From NCBI GenBank assembly GCA_026413225.1, contig CM048552.1, positions 200,769,553-200,833,552 on the forward strand: DNA of 64,000 nt, in the 5' to 3' direction. The position numbers and the translations under genes are program-made. The notes below the pieces were generated by a model. It was not told where the DNA came from, did not search any database, and saw nothing but the letters and a program-made list of their open reading frames with translations. Of the stretch, positions 50,281-62,069 are shown piece by piece. The stretch comes from Otis tarda. Taxonomy: Eukaryota > Chordata > Aves > Otidiformes > Otididae. Within the stretch, counting starts at the first letter, position 1. Every line of letters starts with the position of its first letter.

Positions 50281-51443
50281 AAAGAGTAAGAGTGTGTTGA
50301 TTAAATCTGTATGTATGATAACTCCATTCCATCTGCAAAATCTGATCTCACACCTCTACAACACAGATGCAACTCTATCGAGTTAAATGCATTTCTTTCT
50401 ATTTACACTGTTGAAGTGAGATATTGGTATCAAGCGTGTCTCACTAATAACCACATAAATCTGAAATTTAATTCTACATATGTTCAATGAGGTTTACTGT
50501 TAACCACTCCAGTAGAAGTTAGCTATAGAATTGCAGTGAAACCTAGACTGGCAGAAAAGGACAGAAAAGAAAGGGGAAGACATACATTCACATTTTCAAA
50601 ATTCTTAAATGAGAGGCCTTCTATAAGCTATAAACTACAGCGCACACCTCCTACATAAAAATATGACAAGAAGATGTTTCTAATAACCTTTGCAGCAGGT
50701 TTGCTAAAAATACTCAAAAAGGTTTGCTAGCCATTGCTGCATTTTAGAAACTCTGAAAATATGAATATTCAGCCTTAAGTTCATCCTAGACTCTTAGGAA
50801 AAAAAGCAGGTCATACCAAATAAAGTATGTCCTTTAAAATAATTCCTTTTGCACTGCTGTAATATGTTGTAGCTGACCTCAGTGTCACAGTAATTTGGCT
50901 ATTACCAATATAAGGCATCTCTAAAAGGATATCATGGCTGCTGGGTTATTTAATACTGTTCTTAGCAAGAACACATGCAGTTATAAAAAACAGCCGTACT
51001 CTACAATTACATTGACCTTCTAGACAAGCAGGTTTCTATTCTTTCAGAGAGTCATAAGGAGCATTCCGACATGTTTGAAGGAAACATCTTCATCCTATGA
51101 TTTAAATTTTTGAAAGCATCAGTGTATCTGCTTGATAATAGTAGAAGAGGTCCTCAGAGATACTGTTGTAAACAGTTCCAACCATCAGTTTAACATTATT
51201 TAACTTTTCCTATATGCTTGTTTGCATTTATCTTTTGTTGTTCATGCTGAACTTTTACATCCCATTGAAAAAAAGCTTTATAATTTTAAAAAAGACCTAT
51301 GCCTGTGAAATGGCTTGTGTACAAATGAAGAAAGAAAGGAGAAAGAAAAAGTTCACTGTTTCTCACCATAGAAGTAGAGTCAAATATCTAGGAGATGTTA
51401 CCTAGAGAAAAGGATCATCTTTAAAAAGGAATGGGGATTTTTT

Positions 51444-51453
51444 GGGGGGGGGG
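51444..51453. repeat. G10 homopolymer within G/T low-complexity tract
   Basis: Ten G in a row are followed by alternating T and G runs to about 51480. This is simple low complexity and prone to sequencing length error. Confidence 0.9.
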
Positions 51454-52604
51454 ATTGTTTTTTGTTTTTTGGGTTTTTTTGACAAGTAAACCTAGGAAGC
51501 AGGAACACATGTAGATAGATTCATTCTGGTAATTAACAAGACTACACATGTCTCTGAGTTCATTTTCTTTTTTGGAAGTAGTATGCAAGAAGCCTGTGGC
51601 TATCAGAAGAAATTAATCAGGTGGGACATTCTTGCAAATAACATTTGTCTGCAATGACAGCTTTGCAAGTTAAATAAATAAACGCTTACTGCCACAGCCA
51701 CACTGCTCTCTAGAAGGGGAGCAGTGAGGTCAGATGAGATCACAAGTCTTCATGGAATGTTTCTGTGGTCCGTTGCCAAACAGATTCCCAAGATCAGGCA
51801 AGTTTCACCATGTCCTTAACAATAGTTTTTAATTGTCACTACTTACAATGGTCTAGCAAGAAGTTAAAATTCTAACTCAGGAATGTAATTTCTCAAGGGT
51901 TTGCAAACAGTGGCCAATAAATTACTGCAAACGTCCATGTGCTGTTCCTTGAAAGGTTCTGGGATGGCTGCCAGCAAGTTCCAGTGCACCAGACGGGGAG
52001 TGCAGGCATCACAAATGCGGAATGTCCGCTCATTCACGGCAAATGTGAATATTCCAAGTAGATGGAATGCCTTCTCAAATAGCTGCTAATTTAAAGTATT
52101 CCCTGTGCTTAAAACCCAGGATATTTCTTCCACCTTTCTTCAGGTGGGAACAAAGTTGTCTGTTGCTTGCAAACTACACACATTCATTCATTTCACAGTC
52201 TAATTCAGGTCTACATCTGTACTCTTCCTCCTCTGTGACAAAAGAAATCTTCCTTCTTGCTTTACGTGACATTATTGTCAATCACTGCAGTGAAAGCTTT
52301 TCTTATTAAACCCTTTTTAAAATGCTAGTGAAACTTGCAGCACATTATTTATCACTGGAATAATCCGTCCAATTCCATTGATTTCAATGAAGCCATCTCC
52401 ATTTCTGACACTGACAGTTTGGCCTGGTTTTGCTGCTTGACCCATACCACAGCTGATAATTGGTTTGCCAGTCTATAATAGACCTATATATTGCGCACCT
52501 TGTTTCATGCAGACAGGTATAATTGCATTGAATTCTGAGCTCTCACTCCTCTAAAATAACAGTTGCTGTATGGAGGAGGCTTGTCTTGGCATTGTGGCTC
52601 TGTA

Positions 52605-53176
52605 TGTTGTGGTTTAACCCCAGTCAGAAACAAAGCCCCACACAGCCACTCGTTCACACCCCGTCTGGGTTGGAGAAGAGAACTGGAAGAGTAAAAGTAA
52701 GAAAACTCATGGGTTGAGATAAAGACATTTTAATAGGTAAAGCAAAAGCCACTGATGCAAACAAATCTAAACAAGGAATTGATTCACTGCTTCCCATTGG
52801 CAGGCAGGTGTTCAGCCATCTCCAGGAAAGCAGGGCTCCATCATGCGTAATGGTTACTTGGGAAGACAAAATGCCCTAACTCCGAACATCCCCCTCTTCA
52901 TTCTTCTTCCAGCAGCTTTATATGCTGAGCATGACATCATATGGTATGGGGGTATGGGACATCCCTTTGGTCAGTTGGGGTCAGCTGTCCCAGCTGTGTC
53001 CCCTCCCAGCTCCTTGTGCACCCCCAGGCTCCTCTCTGGTGGGGTGGTGTGAGAAGCAGAAAAGGCCTTGGCTCTGTGTAAGCACTGCTCAGCAATGACT
53101 AAAACAGTGTTATCAACACTCTTTCCAGCACAAATCTGAAACATAGCCTTGTACTAGCTACTATGAAACCAGCACA
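52605..53176. mobile_element. Solo LTR of an avian endogenous retrovirus (fossil), family B relative
   Basis: It starts TGTTGTGGTTTAACCCC and ends ACCAGCACA. I recognise these ends, and the interior block 'cttggctctgtgtaagcactg', from an LTR type abundant in neoavian genomes. It shares with the 33.4-kb LTR the 'ctgagcatgacatcatatgg' block and the general order of parts, but is longer (572 bp) and diverged, so it is another subfamily. No retroviral genes flank it. No convincing target-site duplication was found. It is a fossil of moderate age. Confidence 0.78.
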
Positions 53177-54350
53177 CTTCAGTAAATCCAGATTGTAGCA
53201 TCTTCTCCTCAGCTCCCACAAGAAAGACTTGGACAGGTCCCACAGTTTTCGTGTGTATTTAACAAAGTGCTTACTGTGGGAGCATTAAACACGTGCAGTG
53301 GACGAGTGAAAACTGTCAGCCATGTGTGTTGAGGACTAAAAACCACAGGGTTTGGTCAGCATTCAGTGTGGAGAGGGATAATTTCATCGGTGTCAGGGCA
53401 TTTAGGCAATTTAACGAGTGGAAGATGACTGGTTTTTGTATGTGTAGGACGGCATTTTCCAATTCCAGTTCAGTCACATCATAGCTTCAGTCATCTACTG
53501 CACTGCTCTGAATGTCTTTTACCTCTTCTAGAGTAGCTCTGCTCTACCTGACACAGCCCTGGCACACACCTTTGTGCTAGTGAAGCATGAATGCTGGGGA
53601 GAGAGTGTTCAATACATTTATAGGTCTCTGAAAAATTCCATGCTCTATAGGAGGAATAATTTTAAAGCCAAGAGTCAAAATTAAAACAGCAGCACAACAG
53701 CCTTTATTATAAACTATAAGCCACACATGAAGAGGGATGAGAGTCAAACTAGAACTGCGCTCTGGATCCTCATTTGGCTCACAATACTCCAGCCTCACTG
53801 CAGTTCCATCCCTTGCTGATGCACAAAATAGGAACAGAGGCAAGGTAAGAAGTGCAGGCCCCTTTCATGAATATATCTCTTTAGCTGCCAAAAAGAGCAC
53901 AAGAGTTAGACATTTCAGCAGAATTGACACTGTTTGCATGCCTTTGGCAGGAGACCCAAGGAGATGTAGTTTTCTGCTTGACATCCAGGGGAGGATGGTC
54001 AGTGGCTGGGAAGTTTCTGCACCCAGTATGTATATATACATATTCCCTGTATAATGTGAGCAAGTCCCTTCAGTGAGAGTTAGATATGTTAACATCTTTG
54101 AGGATCTAAGCTTTGTAGTCTGTCTACACACAGATGATTCTTAATGTGGCCTGTCGTCAACATGGTCTGGTGCTGAGTGTCGTGCTGAAATCTGGTTCCA
54201 CACATCCACATTGCCTTCATAACAGACCAAAATCTGACTTTTAAACCTTATCTGTCCATATCGATAGCAATGTCAATACCCTTTCAGGAAGGACAGCAGA
54301 CATACAGGCATCGTGGCAGTTTAGTATCAGTCACAGATTAATCAAATACT

Positions 54351-55690
54351 TTTGATTACAAGGGCGCTTTGTGGATCATCTCGTCCAAACCTCTGCTCAG
54401 TGTAGGACCAACCTCAAAGTTAAATTAGGTTACTTAGAGTCTTCTCTAGTTAAGTTTTTAATATTTCCAACTAGAGTGATTCCACAAGCTTTTGGATAAC
54501 TTGTCCCAGTGTTTGACTACCCTCATGGTGATTAGTTTTTCTTTAGGGCTCACTGAAATATCCCTTGCTGCAACTTGTGATTTTTTGCCCTTGTATTTTT
54601 GCTGTGCACAAAGAAGAGGCTTCATCCTCCTTGTAGCCCCTTGTAGATAGCTGGAGATGATTATAAGAACTCTTTTTAGTCTTCTTTCTAAAGAAAGACT
54701 AAAGAAATCCCTCAACCTTGCTGTTGCTCTTCTGGACCAGTGTCTTAACCGTCATGGTCAGTCTTCACTGAACTAGTTTATTCATCCTTCTCTTCTGCTG
54801 GAGGGGGCTCAAAACTGGATGCCATATTCCAGATGTACGTTCACAAGAGCTGAATGAAAGGGAGTATTCATCTCACTCAACCTGCTGCCACATTCTTCCT
54901 AATGCAGCTCAGTGTGCAGCCTCTGTGACTGCAAGGTAAACAGCTGACTCATGTTCAACCTGCTGTCTACAGGGTGCCAAGGCTTTTTCTGCAAAGCTTC
55001 TGCTTAGTCAGTGTGTCCCCAGTCTGGACTGATGCATGGGGTTATTCCATGTCAAATAGAGGAATTTCCAGTTGTCATCACTGAATGAGGTTCTTGCCAG
55101 CACATTTCTCCAGCCTGCTGAGGTCCTTCTGAAAGGCAGCCCTGCAGCGCATGGACAAATTTCCCTAATATGATGCCACTGACACTCTTGCTAAGAGTTC
55201 ACATCATTCCATTGTTCAGATCATTAGTGAAGATCTTTAGCAGTATTGACCCCACCGTAACACCCTGGGGAACACTGCTAGTAATCAGTCACCAGTTGTA
55301 CTGGGAATTGCTGACCATTTTTCTCAAGCCTCTTGGACCTTCTGCTTATCTACTGAATTTGTAGTCCACCTATCCCATTATATCTCATCAGTTTGGCTGC
55401 AAGAATCTTATGGATCACTCAAAAATCAGCAGATGCCTCTGCTGCTTTCACCTCATCCAGCAAAACAGTTATCTCATCACAGCAGACTCTCAGGTTGGTC
55501 CATCCCAGTTTGCCCTTGGTAAATCCTTTCTGGCTGTTCCCAGTCACCCTCTTCTCCTTCATCCAGGAGGATCTGACCCTTAATTTTACCACGGGCTGAA
55601 GTTAGGCTGAGTGATCTTCACCTGCCTGAATCCTTCTTGCCTTGCTTGTAGATGGCCTTGACATGTGGTGTTGGAATACTGTGTCAAGGC
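54351..55690 (-). mobile_element. Old CR1 LINE, about 1.3 kb, reverse transcriptase region to 3' end
   Basis: On the minus strand the element runs from the fingers/palm part of the CR1 ORF2 reverse transcriptase to the 3' tail. Minus-strand translation near 54.46-54.7 kb still shows MRVVKHWDKL, matching the C-terminal MRVVxHWNxL motif of CR1 ORF2. Near 55.25 kb the + strand 'caccctggggaacactgct' is the complement of the SGVPQG-type reverse transcriptase motif. The frame is interrupted many times and the divergence is large, so the copy is dead and old. It is 5'-truncated, as usual for CR1. Confidence 0.8.
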
Positions 55691-58600
55691 AGCTACCATC
55701 TCTTACACCTCACCTCTGATCTGTGGCTGATGCATGAAAAAAAAACCTAAAATGTTTAGATATGACAATGTTAGGCCATATATGAATTTGGAACAGATAA
55801 AGTGTTAAAAGAAACCCTATCAGACTGCCTGTCTTTTTAAAATTAATCGGTGACCAGCAGCAGAGGCTGTCCCTTCTGAATAACACATGCTGTTAGCTGC
55901 AGTCCTCAATTTCAGTGCTTACCTCTGATTAAGATCAATGTTTCAAGGTAAGCACATGCCATAGCGCCATGTGAAATGAGGGTGGATTTAAGCATAGGAT
56001 TTAAAGGGAAGGAGGGGCCAAACACTGTACCCAAGTATCCAGCTTACTGCTCCAGTGCATCTTTTTATGTCAGCCTTGCCTTTAAATTGAGTCTCTGATG
56101 CAGACATTCTGTAATAACACTTTGAAGTTATTTGCATCCAGTCTACAGAACCTTTTAGTTCTAGTTTTAAATTAAGGACTCCAATGGTTTCAGTCCTTGA
56201 TAAGTAGAGCAGCAGGATTTCACACCAATCACACCAAGGCTCAGTTACATTTTAGTCACAGCAGTGAAGTGATGCATGAAACTGATTGTACTATAAAATC
56301 TCATTGTTATACGGATGAGGAAATGGACTGGCTCCAGACAGTAAAACAATACCAAGACAGGGAAAAATGCATATTGAAACTTTCAGCAGAGAGAATTGTT
56401 CAGAGCAAAATTCAGCGCCTTTTGTTAGGGCGCTGCAATCCATGGTCTAAAGCTAATTAGGCAATGGGAGCTGTTCTTGGGTGTCACTGTGATGCTACCA
56501 GAGTCCAGTATATGCTGTTCACAGAAGACATTGCATGCTCACCTTATCCCACCAAGCACTGGATTTCTGTAGAGCAGAGCCAAAAAGAGTGTAGGTGTTT
56601 ACTTCCAGATGAATTTTTATGGAGGATGGCTTGTGTATCTTCTAAACCCTTTATTTAGTCTTCCCTTTACTGCTTGAAGTTACTTATTTTCATTATTTCA
56701 GCATCACTAAAATAAGACATTTCAGCTATGATATTTGTCCATTTCAACCTGGACTCTGGTATCTGAGATATGGCAAAATGCACAGAATTCACATCTTAAC
56801 ACATAACTCTGGGATCTGGGGGTCCTAAAAACTGCTAATAAGCCAGGATCAGAATGCCCTGAGTATGATACCAAGGAGAATTCATGCAATTTTCCGCTGG
56901 AAAAATTCCCATAGGTTTTTCAAATATAGTTCATCCTAGAAAAATAGACAAAATAAAATGTATTTTGCTACTGATTGATTTCAGAATTCCTGAAGAATGC
57001 ATCTAGAGAAAGCTTCGAACCCTTATTGAGAACAGCTGATTCCTTCATACTGCATAGAGAAAAAAAAAAATCCTAATTATCTGGTTATTCCTTCCTATGC
57101 TTCAAGCAAGTCAACAGCTCTCCACAGTACTGACTCAGCTACAGCCTAAGAGATCCTGCAAAGACTTCTGAAAGTCATCAAAACTAGGCTTTTGAAGGCT
57201 AGTGAGTAAAGCCTTCCCTCCAGTGAAATCCCTTTGCCAGGTCACTCCTTGCCATTTAAATTGAGCAGCTTATGTACTGAAGCTAATATGTGTAACACTG
57301 TGATGGATAGAATATGCTCTCTGCAGGAAAGCCCCCCACCCCGATCCTTTGAATGTCGGTGCTTTCCCTCTCTGCCAGTCTCCTTACAAAGGCTCATTTC
57401 TGTGTTGATAACGCAGCAGTGATAATAGGTATCAGCTCAATGCAGGAAGGAGGACTGTTGAGCTTGAGGGGATCTCTCATCTGTGATAGAGCAAATTTTG
57501 TTCAGTCTCCCAGACATCTTCTCCTGGACACAGATGTCAGTTCATGTGATGTGGGCCTGGGCCCTCTTTAATGACCACTTTGTAACTGAAAGCCTTGTTT
57601 CCTGTGTTAATTCAGCCGAATTAAGGCCAAATTAAGCCTTTTAGCATTTTATTTTCTGTCTAGACATGCACCATCAGCAAATACCATCCTAGTCCATGGG
57701 CAGCCTGTCCCGATAGGAGTCTGCTCATACCAGTATCCATTTCCCTGGATTGCTGCAGTGCCAGAGTGTGGATGATCCAGGCTTTTCCCTCAAGAAATCT
57801 CATTAATCATAAAGGTAGAATATTTTCTGCCCTCTATTTCCTTTAGTTAATTTTTTCTTCACATCAGTTGGTGAAATGAATAGCAGCCAGATGCCTCTTT
57901 GCTTTATCGGTAAGCAAAGCTGATGGCAAAGGTCCTGATGAGAACATTTAGAGGAGTAGGAAACTGTTCTCTGTGAGAAGAATTAGGCTGAGAGCCTGCA
58001 GGAGAAGGAGTGGCTTTGGAGAATAACAGTGGAGAAGAAAATGTAATCTGTTAAAACAAAGAAATCAATATTCTCTGGACTTCTAAGTCTTGGCTGTGGA
58101 CATTTGGAGTGTATTTTTCGCGCAGTACACGAGTATACCAGCACCCCATTGATTTTGTGCTTGTATCAGGAGGATGATCTATACCTCTTTTGGAGAGATG
58201 CTAGCTCTCTGGAGAGAACCACTGAGATTTCATGGTGAGATGTATCACAATTGCTATAAAATCACAATTTATCTGCTAAATGCCCATTGACTGAGATAAC
58301 ACCTTGCCAGAAAAGTGAAGCTGCTATGATTTTCTGTAATAGCACTCATGACATTTACGTACCCTTGCCTCTTGCATATCTGCCTTGTAAATATCTCCAG
58401 GCCAGAATGTAAAGGCACATGATATTTTCAAATCACAGCTTTTTCCACAATTTACTTTGTGATATTGACAAGGACTGAGTCATAGAAGATATGAAGTGTC
58501 TTTGTTGGAGGTTTTCACATGTTTCTAGTCAAGCACAAGCATAGATGCACTCAGGACCAGAGATGGTATTGAGATATTAAACATGCCTATGAAAATCTGG

Positions 58601-59787
58601 TATGTTCACAAACACTACACCATTATCTCTATTCTCAGTTGAGCCATTCCCATTTTCCTGTTGGTTTTCCTTTTAGCAAATACTGTTTGGGGTGGGAATT
58701 CAACACAGGTTCACATGTCCTCCAGTCCTGAATGAATTATTGAGCTTTTGAATACTTAGTTGGTGGGCTTTTCCTAAGGAAAAGAAGAAAGCAGAAGAAA
58801 GCAGAAAAGGAGGGAAAAATAAATCAGGAAACTTCTGTTGAAATAAAACTCATTAAACTTTTTACTTTTCGCTGTGTTACAATTGTTACAATTGTGGAAA
58901 ATTTATTTATGGAAGGGTTTTGTTTTGTTTTAGCTATACAAGTTAAAGCTAGAAACAGCACTTAAACTCACACTTGATAGTCTATAAGTTATTTTTATGG
59001 TTGGCTTTACTACTTGTTTACATGACACATCTCACAGAGATACCAGGCATTTAAACATCAACCGATTACTGCCATTCAATGAAGCTCATTAGTTTTAATT
59101 GTATTTATTTGAATGCCTATTATAATAGCATTTACCAGCTGAAATTAATATTGCTTAGATTGATTTCTCCATCTAAGAGAGTTATCTAGACTCTATTCAT
59201 AAACAATGCGGACAGGCAACTTGAGAAAGCAAGTCATGCCACATGTCCTAAATGCCCTTGTGAGGAAGGGATGAATCAATCTCCAAAGACGTTTCTCTAC
59301 TGACCACAGGAAGAGTCTTGTTTAAAGTGTTTGCCTTTTGTATGCCTGCAGTTAGGCAAAAGGAGTTATGCCCATAACAGCAAAAAAACCTCATCATCTA
59401 ATTAAGTCAGGTACAAGCAGAGGAGGGCAAAGAGTAGCAGAGGTGGAATCTCTTACCCAAGGATCCAACAGATCAGTGACAAAGCAAATAAAATAACCAG
59501 TCTTCATCTTTCAGGCCGATACTTTACTACAAGCCTTCCCTTTACCTTTATAGTCAGTGTGAGCGCTGCTATGGGAGTGAGTGGGAGCAGGATGAGAGCC
59601 TGGATGGCCACCTGTAATGATTTAAAATTGATGAGTTTATGTTTAGCTCTTCAGAAATCGCTGCTATATTTCACATATTTTCCAACCAGTGTCACATCAC
59701 TTTGTGTTATTGGCTGCTTGGGGAGTGGTATGAACTCAAGGGATGTCCCACTCAAACCTTACTAATGAAACTTCTTTTGCATTGCAG

Positions 59788-60002
59788 TTGACCTGGACAG
59801 GTTGAATGACGATGTGAAACGTTACAGCTGCACTCCGAGAAACTACTCTGTCAATTTAAGGGAGGAACTGAAGCTGACAAATGTAGTTTTCTTTCCCCGC
59901 TGCCTCCTTGTCCAGCGCTGTGGAGGAAACTGTGGCTGTGGGACTTCAAACTGGAAATCCTGCACATGCATGTCAGGGAAAACAGTGAAAAAATATCATG
60001 AG
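59788..60002 (+). CDS. PDGFD: PDGFD exon 6: major part of the PDGF/VEGF cystine-knot domain
   Basis: The exon completes the split Val codon and reads DLDRLNDDVKRYSCTPRNYS, VNLREELKLTNVVFFPRCLL, VQRCGGNCGCG and SNWKSCTCMSGKTVKKYHE. This is the receptor-binding growth factor domain, which dimerises and activates PDGFR-beta. Seven cysteines are encoded here. The NCG insertion in RCGGNCGCG is characteristic of PDGF-C and PDGF-D and absent from PDGF-A and -B. The final cysteines (CDCIC in mammals) belong to exon 7, which is not in the window. The exon is 215 bp, ends on a complete Glu codon, and has a strong acceptor. Its donor GTATTT lacks G at +5. Read-through would add a short, very hydrophobic tail and stop at about 60068. 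Confidence 0.97.
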
Positions 60003-61263
60003 GTATTTTCACTCTTTTTCTTTTTTTTGGTACTTCTTTTCGGTATTTATTGTTTACGGGGATTCTGAAGGCCTTTCTCAGACCATGTGTGCTGTTTATA
60101 TTCATTATCATGTTGGATCTGCAGTGCAAAAATCAATGGGCAAAAATCACTGACCGCAGTGAAGTGTCATAGGCAAAGATGCTGTCATTTGAGAGAGACC
60201 AGAGTGTTTAAGTGAATGCCCCCTGTTGTCACCACTCTTCCTGAGGGAGAGGACCTGCTTAGGCATCCAGACAGGTTCAGGTAGCCTTAGAGTGGAGCCT
60301 AGACTTAGATAACAGCATTGCTCCTGCTATCCATGCTAGACACCAGTGTGGTACCTCGTGGAGCCGCATCCATACCTTCCACTGCAGTAAGCCATAGAGA
60401 GAGACACACCCACGCAGTCAGCCTGCAGGAAAACCTGATTTTAAATAAGTTTAATCTTAGTGTCTTTAATGCCACAACATCACCCAGCAATTTGCATTTG
60501 GAAGTGGTAAATGAGCAGAGTAGAAGGAGGTTATACATGTGTTAGAAAGGGGTGGTAACAGATATTTGTGAATAAGTTAATTTAGGAGAAGCTGGAAATA
60601 TTATTTTTAGTAACACAAAGACATTGTCCTTGAGACATTGACTGCACTTCCTCTTGTTTTGTGCTATATCTTTTAAACTTATGACCATGCTTGGAAATGA
60701 CAATTAAGTCACTTGTAGACTCTCTCCCCTTACAGATATATTACCTGTAGGAAGCAGCTGAATCTTTTGGCCTTAGCAATCTTTTAGCAAGGCAACATTT
60801 TTGCATAGGAAGAAAGACCATTATATTTATTTTTAATCCATTCAGAATACATTTAGAGAGGAAAAAATGAAGGAAAGAGCATTTTATATTCTTGCCTCTA
60901 AATCAGTATTTTCAGAACCAGACACGAACAATGTTCACTAAAGTGAACATATCTGGCAAGGTTACTTGGTATTGTCCTTTTAATTGTCTGAAAGTAGGTA
61001 GCTGCATGCCATGTGGACTTAAGTTCTGGCAGGTATCTCTTAAAAGAGCCTGATTTACCACTTGGCTTAAGTCTCAAGTGAAAATGAACTTTATGGACTT
61101 TAAATCTGGATGTGATGTGGGCATTAACTTGGGAGACCCTAGGGCTGCAATAGCAGAAGGGCATTGAAGGTAAGACCTTTGCCTCACTGTGCGCAGTGTG
61201 GTTACTCTATTCCAAGGTAAGACATTTTTTCTCACAATTAACTGTAGAATACAGCATACTACA

Positions 61264-62027
61264 CATAGAATCATAGAATGGTTAGAGTTGGAAGGGACCT
61301 TCAAAGGTCATCTAGTCCAACCCCCCTGCAAGAGCAGGGACATCCCTGACTAGATCAGGTTGCTCAGAGCCTCATCCAGCCTGGCCTTGAACATTTCCAG
61401 GGATGGGGCATCCACCACCTCTCTGGGCAACCTGTTCCAGTGCTCTACAACTCTCATTGTAAAAAATTTTTTTCTAATATCTAATCTAAACCTACCTCCT
61501 TCTAATTTAAACCCATTACCCCTTGTCCTATCACAACAGGCCCTACTGAACAGTTTCTCCCCATCTTTCCTGTAGGCCCCCTTGAGGTATTGGAAGACCG
61601 CTATCAGGTCTCCCCGGAGCCTCCTCTTCTCCAGGCTGAACAGCCCCAACTCTCTCAGCCTGTCCTCATAGGAGAGGTGCTCCAGCCCTCTGATCATCTT
61701 GGTGGCCCTTCTCTGGACCTTCTCCAACTGGTCCATGTCCTTCTTGTGTTGGGGGCTCCAGAACTGGACACAGTACTCCAGGTGGGGTCTCACCAGGGCA
61801 GAGTAGAGGGGCAGAATCACCTCCCTCGACCTGCTGGCCACGCTCCTCTTGATGCAGCCCAGGATGCGGTTGGCCTTCTGGGCCGCAAGGGCGCATTGCC
61901 CGCTCATGTTGAGCCTCTTGTCTACCAGCACTCCCAAGTCTTTCTCCTCAGGGCTGCTCTCAATCCAATCTTCGCCCAGCCTGTATTTGTGCCTGGGATT
62001 GCCACGACCCAGGTGCAGGAACCCACA
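61264..62027 (-). mobile_element. Young CR1 LINE, 5'-truncated, with open ORF2 C-terminal frame
   Basis: The minus strand encodes an uninterrupted C-terminal part of CR1 ORF2. It is open from about 62025 to the stop near 61350 (about 225 codons, the last 195 after a Met at 61937). Diagnostic motifs are [71 protein letters not shown] and [18 protein letters not shown], all typical of avian CR1 after the reverse transcriptase core. The 3' end (at 61264-61320) carries the standard CR1 tail, complement of 'gaagggaccttcaaaggtc', and two ATTCTATG octamers. The copy lacks the endonuclease and reverse transcriptase core, so it cannot move on its own. The intact frame marks it as one of the youngest repeats here. 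The open reading frame on the opposite strand is a shadow. Confidence 0.93.
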
Positions 62028-62069
62028 TCAGCTAGGACTAGAGAATAGTTAATATTTTATCTAATTTTA

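Larger units (their letters stand above)
47124..59787 (+). other. PDGFD: PDGFD intron 5 (12.7 kb)
   Basis: This intron is bounded by GTAGGA and TTGCATTGCAG. It holds three retroelement remnants: a degraded CR1 tail (49.9-50.3 kb), a solo LTR (52.6-53.2 kb) and a long old CR1 (54.35-55.7 kb). It also has a ten-base G run at 51.44 kb. The remainder shows no recognised gene. The stretch at about 58.98-59.22 kb is AT-rich, free of recognised repeats and contains TAAT-type words, making it a possible but unproven regulatory segment. Confidence 0.9.

Noticed and set aside
61590-62048. 152-codon plus-strand ORF opposite the young CR1
   Set aside because: It is the antisense shadow of the conserved CR1 ORF2 frame.
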